From assembly GCF_023715145.1 (NCBI RefSeq), contig NZ_JAMBNP010000006.1, positions 248,001-312,000 of the forward strand: a stretch of DNA of 64,000 bases. The letters run 5' to 3'. Positions 50,443 through 59,492 of this stretch are shown piece by piece. How positions within the stretch are numbered: the stretch's first letter is position 1; each line of letters starts with the position of its first letter. A program made the translations under genes and the position numbers. The stretch is from Paenibacillus glycanilyticus (GTDB lineage Bacteria > Bacillota > Bacilli > Paenibacillales > Paenibacillaceae). Below the pieces are notes generated by a model that saw nothing but the letters and a program-made list of their open reading frames with translations, ran no database searches and was not told the origin of the DNA.

Positions 50443-51317
50443 CACACAAGCGTATTATTTGATAAATAATGCTTCAGCGCTTCCCTCCAGTGCCGGAGCG
50501 GAGTCAGGCCGTTGCTGCGAATGGCGCTGTGATCCATCACCGAATAATGAGGGCGGGGAGCCGGGCGGGGAAACTCCGCGGTCGTGCAAGGAGCAACCTG
50601 TGTGCGGCACCCGCTTTCTTCCATGATCGCCTGCGCAAATTCATACCAGGAGCAGACTCCGTTGTTAGAAGCATGATATATGCCGTAATAATCAGTCTCC
50701 GCCAGCTCCAGAAGGAAAATCGCCAAATCCCGCGTATAGGTTGGAGAGCCCCATTGATCGGCCACAACGGTAAGCTTATCGCGCTCTGAGGATAGCTTCA
50801 GCATGGTCTTAACAAAGTTATTCCCGTAAGCTCCAAAGACCCATGACGTCCTGACGATAAAATAACGGTCATGAAGGCTTGATACCGCCTGCTCCCCGGC
50901 CAGCTTGGACTGCCCATACACGGTTTGCGGATTGGTGCGGTCATATTCCTTATAGGGAACCGCGCCTGCTCCGTCAAATACATAATCTGTGCTAACCGCG
51001 CATAGCTTCGCGCCAATCTCCCGGGCTGCCACAGCCACATTGCGCGAACCTGCGGCATTGATCCGGAAAGCCTCATCCGGTTCCGCCTCCGCTCTGTCTA
51101 CTGCCGTATAAGCCGCGCAATGAATAACGACATCCGGACGAAGCCGGGACAATACGCTGCGGCACTGCTCCAGATTCGTAATATCGAGCTCCGTGCGGCC
51201 AAGCCCGATTATGTCGAACCGTCCGCCAGTCTCCAGCATAACAAGCTCCCGCCCAAGCTGTCCGTTAGCACCCGTTACGGCTACCTTCAGCTTTTTCCGC
51301 TCTCCTGAACCGGTCAT
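50442..51317 (-). CDS. rfbD: dTDP-4-dehydrorhamnose reductase
   Basis: A 291-aa short-chain dehydrogenase that performs the last step of dTDP-L-rhamnose synthesis. The NAD(P) site is VAVTGANGQLGRELV, the catalytic YxxxK is VYGQSKLAGEQAV, and the substrate side has LCAVSTDYVFDGAGAVPYKE and FIVRTSWVFGAYGNNFVKTM. Its start overlaps the rmlB stop by 4 nt. It is the third gene of an rmlC-rmlB-rmlD operon; the thymidylyltransferase gene rmlA is not in the window. Confidence 0.94.
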   Translation of the reverse strand: MTGSGERKKLKVAVTGANGQLGRELVMLETGGRFDIIGLGRTELDITNLEQCRSVLSRLRPDVVIHCAAYTAVDRAEAEPDEAFRINAAGSRNVAVAAREIGAKLCAVSTDYVFDGAGAVPYKEYDRTNPQTVYGQSKLAGEQAVSSLHDRYFIVRTSWVFGAYGNNFVKTMLKLSSERDKLTVVADQWGSPTYTRDLAIFLLELAETDYYGIYHASNNGVCSWYEFAQAIMEESGCRTQVAPCTTAEFPRPAPRPHYSVMDHSAIRSNGLTPLRHWREALKHYLSNNTLV

Positions 51318-52333
51318 TTGGACTCCAGCCTTTTCGTGTATTGTGTATTATAGTAGTTCATGTAAGCACCGGATACAACCTGCTCCAGCCACTGTTCGTT
51401 TTGAAGATACCAAGCGATGGTGGATTTGATGCCATTCTCGAAATTGTGCTGAGGCGTCCAGCCAAGCTCACTTTTGATTTTGCCCGCATCAATCGCGTAG
51501 CGGCGGTCATGACCAAGCCGGTCTTCTACATGTCGAATCAGGGATTCCGGCTTGCCCAGCTCCTGCAAAATCGTTTGGACGACTTGAAGATTCGTACGTT
51601 CATTACTGCCGCCGATATTATACACTTGACCGATCCGGCCTTGATGCAGCACCAGATCAATAGCGTGGCAATGATCCTCCACGTACAGCCAGTCTCTCAC
51701 CTGAAGACCATCGCCGTATACCGGAAGCGGCTTATCCAGCAGGGCATTGCGGATCATGAGCGGGATCAGCTTTTCCGGAAATTGATAAGGTCCATAGTTG
51801 TTTGAACAACGAGTGATAACTGCCGGCAGCCCATAGGTTTCATAATAAGCGCGGACAAGCAGATCAGCACCGGCCTTGCTCGCCGAGTACGGACTGTTCG
51901 GCGCGAGCGAAGTTTCTTCCGTAAACAACCCCTCCGCTCCAAGCGTACCGTATACTTCATCCGTGGATACCTGAACATATTTGGCTACCTGAAACGTCTT
52001 GGCCAAATCCAGCAGCGTCTGCGTTCCTATCACATTGGTATGAACAAACAGCCCCGGCTGCAGTATGCTGCGGTCGACATGCGATTCCGCCGCAAAGTTG
52101 ATAACCGCATCGATACCGGATTCAAAGAGCGGAACAAGCGCTGCCTGATCGGCAATATCGGCTTTGACAAACGTATAGTTCGGATGATTCTCAATCTGCC
52201 GCAGGTTTTCCGGGTTTCCGGCGTACGTCAAAGAATCAACATTAATAAGTGTATAGCCGGGATAACGGCTTAACATATAATGAACGAAGTTGCTTCCGAT
52301 AAACCCCGCTCCGCCTGTAATTAACAACTTCAT
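51314..52333 (-). CDS. rfbB: dTDP-glucose 4,6-dehydratase
   Basis: A 339-aa NAD-dependent dehydratase. LLITGGAGFIGSNFVHYML is the NAD site, VSTDEVYGTLG and the YxxxK in PNSPYSASKAGADLLVRAYY form the catalytic centre, and CSNNYGPYQFPEKLIPLMIR matches the substrate loop. I use ATG 52333, where the fold begins and the length equals family norm; the longer frame back to 52477 is inside rmlC. It makes dTDP-4-keto-6-deoxyglucose. Confidence 0.95.
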   Translation of the reverse strand: MKLLITGGAGFIGSNFVHYMLSRYPGYTLINVDSLTYAGNPENLRQIENHPNYTFVKADIADQAALVPLFESGIDAVINFAAESHVDRSILQPGLFVHTNVIGTQTLLDLAKTFQVAKYVQVSTDEVYGTLGAEGLFTEETSLAPNSPYSASKAGADLLVRAYYETYGLPAVITRCSNNYGPYQFPEKLIPLMIRNALLDKPLPVYGDGLQVRDWLYVEDHCHAIDLVLHQGRIGQVYNIGGSNERTNLQVVQTILQELGKPESLIRHVEDRLGHDRRYAIDAGKIKSELGWTPQHNFENGIKSTIAWYLQNEQWLEQVVSGAYMNYYNTQYTKRLESK

Positions 52334-52343
52334 TTGAGAATGC

Positions 52344-52901
52344 TCACCCCTCATATACAAAATTAATTTCCGCCTGGGCAAGCCTTGGATGCTTCGCGTC
52401 TTTGTCCGACAGGATCGGCTTTGTGACCGGCCAGTCAATGCCAAGCGCCGGATCGTCCCAGGCGATGCCCCGGTCATGCTCCGCGGAATACAAGGCGTCT
52501 ACCTTATACTGTACTTCACAATTTGGCACCAGCGTGCAGAAGCCATGGGCAAAGCCCTGCGGTACCAGAAGCTGTCTCTTATTTGCCGCGCTTAGAATAA
52601 AACCTTGCCATTGCCCGAAGGTCGGCGAGCCGCGGCGCATATCTACCACAACATCGTAAATTGCCCCTGCCGTGACTCGAACAAGCTTAGTCTGCGCCTT
52701 GGGCTGAAGCTGATAATGCATCCCCCGGAGTACTCCCGCTTCTACCGACAAAGAATGATTATCCTGTACAAAGGAATGGACGATTCCGTTCTCACGGGCC
52801 GTCTTTTCGTTATAGCTTTCCGTGAAAAAACCTCTGTGGTCACCATATACAGGAGGCTCCAGCAGCTTAACTCCCGGCAGCCTTGTTTCCATTACGTTCA
52901 T
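52344..52901 (-). CDS. rfbC: dTDP-4-dehydrorhamnose 3,5-epimerase
   Basis: A 185-aa cupin-type epimerase, first gene of the rml operon. Key segments are YGDHRGFFTESYN, the catalytic His in VLRGMHYQLQPKAQTKLVRV, VVVDMRRGSPTFGQW, VPQGFAHGF and the Asp/Tyr-containing YKVDALYSAEHDRGIAWDDP. The stop lies 10 bp before the rmlB start. The product feeds rhamnose for surface polysaccharide or S-layer glycan. Confidence 0.94.
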   Translation of the reverse strand: MNVMETRLPGVKLLEPPVYGDHRGFFTESYNEKTARENGIVHSFVQDNHSLSVEAGVLRGMHYQLQPKAQTKLVRVTAGAIYDVVVDMRRGSPTFGQWQGFILSAANKRQLLVPQGFAHGFCTLVPNCEVQYKVDALYSAEHDRGIAWDDPALGIDWPVTKPILSDKDAKHPRLAQAEINFVYEG

Positions 52902-53091
52902 GCCTCACCATCCTGTCAGATCAGAACTCAACTATATTATTATATTCGACAAGCTCGTACTGCCCCACGGGCATACGCCATTTTTCTCCCATCATTTCAT
53001 ATTATTCTGGCATGTTTCGAGCTTTGCGAGAATAAAAGTCAATAGAACGTTCCAATACGGCCGGAAGCGGAAGGAGGATCAACCCATACCT

Positions 53092-53541
53092 ATGTTTAAA
53101 GACAATAAGCGTATGCCTTCGACAGATACATTAATCGGACTAGGTACGCATATCGAGGGCAAATTGATCTGCGAAGCAAATCTCCGCATCGAGGGGGAGC
53201 ATAGCGGAGATATCGAATGTCTGGGGGATGTCATTATCGGCGAGAACGGCATGGCACGCTCCAACATTGCAGCCAGAGATATAACCATTGCCGGCAAGGT
53301 GTATGGTGAAGTGACCGCCAAAGGAAGGCTGACGATTACCGCCAGCGGTCAATTGACGGGCAGCATTTCCGCCCAGGCCATCATTGTACAGGATGGCGGC
53401 GTGCTGAATGGGACCTGTCATATGGAGCGCTCAATTGAAACGCGGACCCGGCCGCTGTCAGAGACGGTCAGCGGCAGCGGCTCGTCCCAGCCTTCGAAGG
53501 AGCAAAGCCGCGAGAAGGAGAAAGCGCGCCAGGCTGTTTAA
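53092..53541 (+). CDS. bactofilin family protein
   Basis: A 149-aa bactofilin: a central right-handed beta helix (residues about 15-115) of short repeats such as IEGKLICEANLRIEGEHSGD, GMARSNIAARDITIAGKVYG and SGQLTGSISAQAIIVQDGGV, with a charged Ser-rich C-terminal tail. Bactofilins polymerise without nucleotides and scaffold cell-shape or envelope machinery. AAGGAGG lies 14 nt before ATG 53092, a long spacing. It is divergent from the rml operon. Confidence 0.88.
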   Translation: MFKDNKRMPSTDTLIGLGTHIEGKLICEANLRIEGEHSGDIECLGDVIIGENGMARSNIAARDITIAGKVYGEVTAKGRLTITASGQLTGSISAQAIIVQDGGVLNGTCHMERSIETRTRPLSETVSGSGSSQPSKEQSREKEKARQAV

Positions 53542-53554
53542 GTTATCGAGACAG

Positions 53555-53602
53555 AAAACTCCCATTCGGCTTCTCTGCAGAGAAGCCAAATGGGAGTTTT
53601 TT
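53555..53602. terminator. bidirectional terminator after the bactofilin gene
   Basis: AAAACTCCCATT / AATGGGAGTTTT arms with an inner GGCTTCTC/GAGAAGCC stem, then TTTTTT. It separates the convergent bactofilin and ABC permease genes. Confidence 0.9.
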
Positions 53603-53616
53603 AGTGTGGGTTGATT

Positions 53617-54420
53617 TTATGCCGCAACATCCCGCTTCTTGAACACATACCAGGCCAGAGCTACGAATACCGCATAGTAGATCGCCAGCACAAGAACGGA
53701 GAAGCCCATGGTCATCCCGTCGCGCATCGGGGTATCATTCAAATACTGCGTGAGATCAAGATGAATGAACAAGATGTAATCCGCCCATTTATATTTGATC
53801 GAAGCGAGCAGAACGGTGAAGGAGTTAACCCCCAGAATAAGGAACAAAGACAAGCCGATCGCCAAAGCGCCGCTGCGGGATACCGTCGCAAGCATAAAGG
53901 CAAGCGTAGTCGTGACGACGAGCGACACATATTTCAATAAGCTGTACTTCAATAGATAAGCAACGATAGAACCCGAGACCAGAGGAGAAATGACCTCCGC
54001 TGCCGTCTCATCCGCAAATCCGAACACGATCATATTGATAATGACCGTAAAGATCAGCATCACGACAACCATGCCTAACGCATACAGCAGAACCGCGATG
54101 TACTTGGACAGCAGCACCTTGGATCTTGACCAAGGACGTATCAGAAGCAGCTTGATCGTGCCGCTTGTGAACTCGTCCGCCACGCCGGAGGATGCGATGA
54201 TGATCGCGAATACCGTAATCAGCATGTACGAGATCATAACTTCGGTCATAATCATGCTCCATGCGGAGGTGGTATGATTCTGATCCACAAAATAACCAAT
54301 GATGGATATCGCCGCGATCAAAGCAAGCAGCAGTCCCAGCATGACATACGTCCGGGGACGGCGGTAAATTTTCATATTCTCGTTTTGAACAAGCTTGAAA
54401 AAGTTAAACAATGCGTTCAC
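53617..54420 (-). CDS. ABC-2 type transporter permease
   Basis: A 267-aa membrane permease with six predicted helices (for example YVMLGLLLALIAAISIIGYF, VMISYMLITVFAIIIASSG, YALGMVVVMLIFTVIINMIV, ALAIGLSLFLILGVNSFTVL, MGFSVLVLAIYYAVFVALAW) and the typical GVADEFTSGTIKLLLIRPWS loop. It pairs with the overlapping ATPase gene (17-nt overlap). The annotated GTG start has a G-rich site directly adjacent; a TTG three codons later is an alternative. The exported substrate is unknown. Confidence 0.9.
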   Translation of the reverse strand: MNALFNFFKLVQNENMKIYRRPRTYVMLGLLLALIAAISIIGYFVDQNHTTSAWSMIMTEVMISYMLITVFAIIIASSGVADEFTSGTIKLLLIRPWSRSKVLLSKYIAVLLYALGMVVVMLIFTVIINMIVFGFADETAAEVISPLVSGSIVAYLLKYSLLKYVSLVVTTTLAFMLATVSRSGALAIGLSLFLILGVNSFTVLLASIKYKWADYILFIHLDLTQYLNDTPMRDGMTMGFSVLVLAIYYAVFVALAWYVFKKRDVAA

Positions 54421-55324
54421 CCCCCGTTACTTCGAGGAATTGATCCTCAAGCGATTTGGTTTGAACGCGAATACCGTAGACCTTAATACCCGAAGCAACC
54501 AATCTTGCATTAAAGTCCGCAACAAATTCGCGGTTCGCTTCAATAACAAGGCTGCTGCCCTCTCTAATTGCAGCTTTGCCAAGCTCTGCCGCCACTTCTG
54601 CGGCTTCGGCTGGCTTGTCTACTTCAAACAGCGTGTGCACATTGCTCTCGACATCCATACCGCCTTGGTTGATGGTCCGCACGTCAATCAGCTTGCCGTT
54701 CTGAATAATCGCCACGCGGTCACACATAAGCTCCATCTCGGAGAGCAGGTGGCTGGATACGAATACGGCAATGCCTTCTTCCTTCGACAGCTGACGCAAA
54801 TAATCACGCAGCTCGCGAATGCCAGCCGGATCCAGACCATTCGTCGGTTCGTCAAGGATAAGCAGCTTCGGACGGTGCAGGATCGCTTGTGCGACCCCAA
54901 GCCTCTGACGCATCCCGAGGGAATAGGTCTTCACCTTATCGTGAATGCGCGCTTCCAGACCAACAAGAGTAATGACCTCCTGAATCCGTTCAGGCGTAAC
55001 CCCCTCGATCATTCGTGCAAAATGGACAAGATTCTGATACCCGGTCAAGTACTTGTACATTTCCGGATTTTCTACTATCGCCCCGACATTTCGGATCGCC
55101 TTCTGGTACTCACTTCGAATGCTGAACCCGCCGATTTTAATTTCACCGGAGGTCATGGCCATGAGGCCTACCATCATACGGATCGTGGTTGTTTTACCCG
55201 AGCCGTTCGGCCCGAGAAAACCAAATACTTCGCCAAGCGGCAGGTCAAGCGTCAGGTTGTTAATAATCGTCTTCTTCCCGATTCGCTTCGTTACCTGCTG
55301 CAGCTGTACGATCGGCTGCTCCAT
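54404..55324 (-). CDS. ABC transporter ATP-binding protein (BcrA-like)
   Basis: A 306-aa ATPase with Walker A GFLGPNGSGKTTTIRMMVGL, signature YSLGMRQRLGVAQAI, Walker B LLILDEPTNGLDPAG and the switch His in VFVSSHLLSEMEL, plus a C-terminal DUF4162-like extension. It resembles bacitracin-type exporters (BcrA) that often confer peptide resistance. Its ribosome-binding site AGGAGG is joined directly to two copies of the 70-bp hairpin element, the same arrangement as at ku. Confidence 0.93.
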   Translation of the reverse strand: MEQPIVQLQQVTKRIGKKTIINNLTLDLPLGEVFGFLGPNGSGKTTTIRMMVGLMAMTSGEIKIGGFSIRSEYQKAIRNVGAIVENPEMYKYLTGYQNLVHFARMIEGVTPERIQEVITLVGLEARIHDKVKTYSLGMRQRLGVAQAILHRPKLLILDEPTNGLDPAGIRELRDYLRQLSKEEGIAVFVSSHLLSEMELMCDRVAIIQNGKLIDVRTINQGGMDVESNVHTLFEVDKPAEAAEVAAELGKAAIREGSSLVIEANREFVADFNARLVASGIKVYGIRVQTKSLEDQFLEVTGGERIV

Positions 55325-55335
55325 AACACCCTCCT

Positions 55336-55469
55336 AAAATGAATTATCACCCTAATGGCCGCGTATGAGGCCATTATGATGATTCATCGCTTCGTAAGCA
55401 TTAGCTTAATGAATTATCACCCTAATGGCCGCGTATAAGGCCATTGTGATGATTCATCGCTTCGTAAGC
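55336..55469 (-). repeat. two 70-bp tandem hairpin units in the ABC ATPase leader
   Basis: On the minus strand two units begin GCTTACGAAGC (starting at 55469 and 55399), 70 bp apart. Each continues with a long imperfect hairpin: AATGAATCATCA pairs with TGATAATTCATT, and AATGGCC with GGCCATT around an 8-base loop. The proximal unit ends at TTTTAGGAGG, the ribosome-binding site of the ATPase gene. Compared with the ku copies, A-T in the inner stem is replaced by G-C, a compensatory change. Confidence 0.9.
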
Positions 55470-55557
55470 GTACACTTTATTGCTAGTATCTAGTTCTATG
55501 TATCGTGCGTCTATTATAGCGAATTAAAAGTGTGAGGGAAATAGCTGATAAGTCCAG

Positions 55558-55701
55558 TTAGACCTGCGAGCAGTCCGAGCAGCAGCCAAGTGGAAGGATT
55601 ACGCGGAAAAAGCCGGTCCGAAACAGCGCTTTCGCTTCGTACACCCGCATCATTTTTCCGCATCCTACACAATAAAAACGTTCTTCTTGTTGTACCATCA
55701 T
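55558..55701 (-). CDS. small Cys-rich (zinc-ribbon-like) protein, 47 aa
   Basis: A short gene outside normal size cut-offs. The product is MMVQQEERFYCVGCGKMMRV followed by FFRVILPLGCCSDCSQV: a C-x2-C pair near the N-terminus and C-C-x2-C at the C-terminus, as in small zinc-binding proteins. A -10-like TATAAT lies 30 bp upstream, and GGGAGTGGGGA precedes the ATG. I do not recognise a family. Confidence 0.6.
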   Translation of the reverse strand: MMVQQEERFYCVGCGKMMRVYEAKALFRTGFFRVILPLGCCSDCSQV

Positions 55702-55860
55702 TACTATCCCCACTCCCATATCATTATACCGATTGTATCAAACGACTTTATTTGTTACACTTCGTATCTTTACTTTATTGGATTTAGCGAAAGTTGTCAA
55801 TACATGGATCTAATTTGTCGTCTTTTCGCTTGTAAGCGTTTACTGATATTGGAAACAAAA

Positions 55861-55883
55861 ACAGCGTCCTGTTAAGACGCCGT
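55861..55883 (-). terminator. terminator overlapping the LCP stop codon
   Basis: ACGGCGTC / GACGCTGT stem with one G-T pair and a 7-base loop, followed on the minus strand by TTTTTG. The stop codon of the LCP gene lies in the loop. Confidence 0.7.
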
Positions 55884-56831
55884 CTGGTCAATATCCATCT
55901 GTTCCTTGAGCAGCTCATGAATCCTTTCCCGCTCTTCCTTGTTCACCATCAAGTACCATACCTGATTAATTGTGCTTCCCGATCCGCTGATCTCTACCGT
56001 TTCGATACTGCCCAAATCCTCGCGGTAATCGCTCATAAAGGTTTTCATTTCGTCAAACTTTATGTTTGTTTTGACGCTGCTGCCAAGCTCTTTTAATATT
56101 TTTTGAATCTGAGTAATATTGGAGAATTGCAGCGAGCTCTTCATGACCTCCATCAATATCTCCCGCTGTCTGAAGTTCCTGCCCAGGTCGCCTCTAGGGT
56201 CCTCATAACGCATTCTGGAATACTTGAGCGCCAACTCGCCGTTAAGCTTGAGCATTCCTTTGTCAAATTGATGATCCTCATAAAAGAAGGAGAAAGGATT
56301 ATCTACCTCAACACCGCCGAGGATATCAATTAAACGGGCGAAGCCTTCCATATTAATGCGAATATAGTAGTCCATCGGATAATCCAGGAAGTGCTCAACC
56401 GTATTTTTTGCCATCGTCACTCCGCCAAATGCGTAAGCATGGTTGATTTTATCCGTTGTCCCATGGCCGATAATTTCCGTTCTTGTATCACGCGGTATAT
56501 TGAACATCAGGATGGATTTCTTCTCGGGATTAACGGCTAGCACAATCAAGGTATCGGAGCGCCCTTTATCATTCTCCCGCTCATCAACGCCCATTACAAG
56601 AACGGTAAACGGATGACGCTTCTCGATTAACGCCTGAACAGCCTGCTGAGGTTTCGGGGTTACCTCCGGGTCTTTGCTTACGTAAACCGTCGGCTGAATC
56701 GGCTCATAAATTTGATCGGCCGTTTCTTTTACCGAACCATACAGATGCCAAACATACCCTGCCGTACCGGCAGCAATTATAATCAATCCGGCCCCAATGC
56801 CGATAAGTGCCCTTCTCCAGCCCCGTCTCAT
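55872..56831 (-). CDS. LytR-CpsA-Psr (LCP) family protein
   Basis: A 319-aa LCP ligase that attaches teichoic acid or capsule polymers to peptidoglycan. One N-terminal membrane anchor (ALIGIGAGLIIIAAGTAGYV), then the LCP domain: VLVMGVDERENDKGRSDTLI, the Arg-rich ILMFNIPRDTRTEI, KINHAYAFGG, MDYYIRINMEGFARLIDILG and YSRMRYEDPRGDLGRNFRQ. ATG 56831 has GGAGG 9 nt upstream, removing 31 residues of the open frame. It is the last gene of the exopolysaccharide-type operon. Confidence 0.92.
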   Translation of the reverse strand: MRRGWRRALIGIGAGLIIIAAGTAGYVWHLYGSVKETADQIYEPIQPTVYVSKDPEVTPKPQQAVQALIEKRHPFTVLVMGVDERENDKGRSDTLIVLAVNPEKKSILMFNIPRDTRTEIIGHGTTDKINHAYAFGGVTMAKNTVEHFLDYPMDYYIRINMEGFARLIDILGGVEVDNPFSFFYEDHQFDKGMLKLNGELALKYSRMRYEDPRGDLGRNFRQREILMEVMKSSLQFSNITQIQKILKELGSSVKTNIKFDEMKTFMSDYREDLGSIETVEISGSGSTINQVWYLMVNKEERERIHELLKEQMDIDQTAS

Positions 56832-56865
56832 GTTCAACTGCCTCCTTCCTCGTGACCGCCGCATC

Positions 56866-58080
56866 TTAATGCAGCATGGACGGGAGAACTTCCTCCCAAT
56901 GATCAGCGAGCACGATCCGATCATCTTCCATTAATTCCGTGCCGAAATGAGCCTCCAGAATGGTAAGTCTGGTTCTCGCTTGTATGGTATGCCGCTCTCC
57001 CGGCTTGATCTCTACAACGTCGCCTGCCTGTATGACGCTTCTTTCCTCATTGCGGATCAGCTCTCCGACGCCGGCAAGTACCGTCCAGATCTTTTTCCGC
57101 TTCATATACAAGGCATAGTTCAAATACTCGCCCTCATTTATATCCAGCTTCCTCGTAATGGTTTGCTGTCCGTTATCACCGATTAAGCAATTCATAACAA
57201 CTGCGCTTCCCCATATTCCGGCCTCGTAGCCGGGCACAAGCAGCTGTTCAACCGTATTCATATTTTGCAGTTCCTCGTGTGGAAGAGCAGTCTCTTGGCC
57301 AGCAATTAAAATTCCAGAGGCAGATACAGCCACCATAATATTACTCAGCCCCATCATAATTACCGGAACTGCCGAATCATTATAAATAGAAGCGTTTTCC
57401 GCCTGCAGGGCAGCTAGAGAACTCCAGCTGTTAATGCGGCAGAAAGGCTGCTCGGGCATTCGGAAGGTAGGACTATCCTTGAATAATCGGGACATTACGC
57501 CTTCCAGATTGCCGTGAAGCTCCTCAAAACACCGGTAAAGCTGTTCATAGGGAATGGGCATTCCTTCTGTCTCCAAGGCAGAGATAACGCTCTCCAGTCG
57601 AAAAACAATAATGCCGCTCTCGTCGCTGGTTAAAGCGTGGTTTAATTCATGCCTGCGGAGCTGATCAGGCAGCTCCTTAAGCGTCTCGAGCCAATCCTCT
57701 TCCTCCAGATACAAGTCTGCCGGCAGTACAGCAACCGTCTCGTGAAGAGGAATGGACGCAACAGAATACAGGTAGGAAGCAGCAAGCGCAACTGCGGGAT
57801 AGATTCCTTTCGCCATCGGCTCTTGAATAATGTTCAGGCTGACGGAGATCTGATTGCGCAAAGCTTCGGCCTGATTATGGCTGATCGCAATAAACGTATC
57901 CTGCTGTAAGCTGGCCTTGCCCAGCTGACGCCACAGCCTGTTCAGCAAAGACTCCCTTTCACCATTTGGTCCAGACAACAGAGGAAGAAGCTGCTTTGCA
58001 CGCCTTGCGTGTGAAAGCGGCCACATCCGTCTGCCTTGACCGCCGGCTAGTATTACGAGTCTCACTTGCTGCTCTCCCAT
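56866..58080 (-). CDS. mannose-1-phosphate guanylyltransferase family protein
   Basis: A 404-aa sugar-nucleotidyl transferase: the N-terminal signature LVILAGGQGRRMWPLSHA and RRAKQLLPL supply the NTP and sugar-phosphate site, QEPMAKGIYPAVALAASYLY follows, and the C-terminal cupin-like domain (INEGEYLNYALYMKRKKIWT, GDVVEIKPGERHTIQA) matches the isomerase-type half of bifunctional GMPs. It would make GDP-mannose for a surface polymer. Its start overlaps the kinase stop by 1 nt (TAATG). Confidence 0.85.
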   Translation of the reverse strand: MGEQQVRLVILAGGQGRRMWPLSHARRAKQLLPLLSGPNGERESLLNRLWRQLGKASLQQDTFIAISHNQAEALRNQISVSLNIIQEPMAKGIYPAVALAASYLYSVASIPLHETVAVLPADLYLEEEDWLETLKELPDQLRRHELNHALTSDESGIIVFRLESVISALETEGMPIPYEQLYRCFEELHGNLEGVMSRLFKDSPTFRMPEQPFCRINSWSSLAALQAENASIYNDSAVPVIMMGLSNIMVAVSASGILIAGQETALPHEELQNMNTVEQLLVPGYEAGIWGSAVVMNCLIGDNGQQTITRKLDINEGEYLNYALYMKRKKIWTVLAGVGELIRNEERSVIQAGDVVEIKPGERHTIQARTRLTILEAHFGTELMEDDRIVLADHWEEVLPSMLH

Positions 58081-58778
58081 TACATCCTCCTGTTTGTACC
58101 GTAGTAGGTGTAATACAGCTGTTCCTTGCTCTTCTTCTTCTTATTGTTTAGCACCACTCCAAGCAATCTCGCTTTGACATGCTCCAGACTGGCGTACATT
58201 TTTTTCGCTTGCTGGCGTTTCGTTATGCCAACACCAATGACGGCAACAACACCGTCGCATTTGGATGCCAGCACAAGCCCGTCGGTCACAACGAGAGATG
58301 GCGGAGCATCAAACAGGATCATATCGTAATGGGCGGAGAGCTCTTCGATGAGATGATTCATTTTCTTCGAGCCAAGCATCTCCGACGGATTCGGTGGTGT
58401 AGGACCGGAACCGATAAAGAACAGATTTTCGATCGAGGTGGAATGAACCGCATCCTGCCATTCCATTTGGTTGGCCAGCACATTTGTTAAGCCGGTTTGA
58501 TTCGACTGCATAAACAACGTATGAAGCGTTGGACGTCGCAAGTCCGCATCAATCAGAAGGACACGTTTGCCCTCCTGCGAGAAGGCAACCGCCAGATTGG
58601 CAATTGTGGTTGTTTTACCGTCACCGGATTGACAGGACGTTACCATTAATGACTTCACCGGTTCATCAATGGAGGAAAAAAGAATATTCGTACGTAGAGA
58701 ACGGTATGCCTCTGCAATTGGAGAATCCGGATTACTCATTGTAATCAGCTTGCTTTTTTCGATTGTGGATTGTTGCAT
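58080..58778 (-). CDS. CpsD/CapB family tyrosine kinase
   Basis: A 232-aa BY-kinase that autophosphorylates and controls capsule or exopolysaccharide chain export. Walker A is SCQSGDGKTTTIANLAVAF, Walker A' VLLIDADLRRPTLH, Walker B MILFDAPPSLVVTD; the C-terminal Tyr cluster is EQLYYTYYGTNRRM. The membrane modulator (CpsC/YveK) that activates such kinases is not adjacent, so it must be elsewhere. It lies 21 bp after the PilZ-like gene. Confidence 0.93.
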   Translation of the reverse strand: MQQSTIEKSKLITMSNPDSPIAEAYRSLRTNILFSSIDEPVKSLMVTSCQSGDGKTTTIANLAVAFSQEGKRVLLIDADLRRPTLHTLFMQSNQTGLTNVLANQMEWQDAVHSTSIENLFFIGSGPTPPNPSEMLGSKKMNHLIEELSAHYDMILFDAPPSLVVTDGLVLASKCDGVVAVIGVGITKRQQAKKMYASLEHVKARLLGVVLNNKKKKSKEQLYYTYYGTNRRM

Positions 58779-58799
58779 TCGTTAACCACCTGCCAGCTA

Positions 58800-59225
58800 T
58801 TATTGGAGTGCTTTATGATTAATTGCGCGATATAAGGCGTGGATCTTGTACTGCTGCGGGCTTTGACGAAGAAGCTCCTGATTCAGCATGCGGACCAGTA
58901 CGGCCCGAAGCCGGTTAGGAGGGTGAAAGACAATCCCGTATTCATACTGGTTATCCCTCGCGTTGCGCCATACGACATGGCCACGGAGATTAATCGGCAC
59001 GCCGGAAATATGCATCTGGAAATCCATTAAATAACCCTTATGCACGGGGAAACGCAATCCAGATAAAAAGCTTAGTCCCTGACGGCTGATGTTGAGGATC
59101 AGCACCGGACATGTCGAGCCCGTTAGCAAGAGGCCCTGCTCATCCAGCAGTCCTGCCCTCGCCGTTATTCCTTCATTTAAATGAATACGGATATTAGACC
59201 TTGGCATAAAAGGGTCGGTACCCAT
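58800..59225 (-). CDS. PilZ-like domain protein
   Basis: A 141-aa PilZ-type beta barrel. The motif region reads PVLILNISRQGLSFLSG, close to the DxSxxG core but with Asn for Asp, and an upstream RSNIRIHLN stands in for RxxxR; LRGHVVWRNARDNQYEYGIV is the second half. The motif is degenerate, so c-di-GMP binding is uncertain. As first gene of the tyrosine kinase / GDP-mannose / LCP operon it could regulate polymer output. Confidence 0.75.
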   Translation of the reverse strand: MGTDPFMPRSNIRIHLNEGITARAGLLDEQGLLLTGSTCPVLILNISRQGLSFLSGLRFPVHKGYLMDFQMHISGVPINLRGHVVWRNARDNQYEYGIVFHPPNRLRAVLVRMLNQELLRQSPQQYKIHALYRAINHKALQ

Positions 59226-59320
59226 GTTTAAAGCAACTCCTTGCCTGTAGGAACTATGCAGCCATTACGCTTGTACGGGAGGAATAAAGACAGCCAATTG
59301 CGTCAACACTATAAAATAAC

Positions 59321-59370
59321 GATACATTTTGTATCTTTCATTTCCTTCACTTTACGATACGATATGTAAC
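59321..59370. promoter_or_regulatory. operator candidates between the exopolysaccharide operon and XRE gene
   Basis: A perfect inverted repeat GATACA-TTT-TGTATC (59321-59335) and a second related site GATACGATATGTAAC (near 59356-59370) lie in the 267-bp divergent gap. The first overlaps the -35 region for the minus-strand operon, whose -10-like TATAGT lies next to it. The adjacent XRE protein is the likely binder. Confidence 0.5.
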
Positions 59371-59492
59371 ATGTCAAGCATAAATCATAACATTATAGAT
59401 ATTTTGCGACGTTTTGTTGCAATAAATGAAATTTTTAAGTTTACGTATTAATATAGGTGTAGCGGAAGTCAGTCATTTTAGGAGGATATTAG

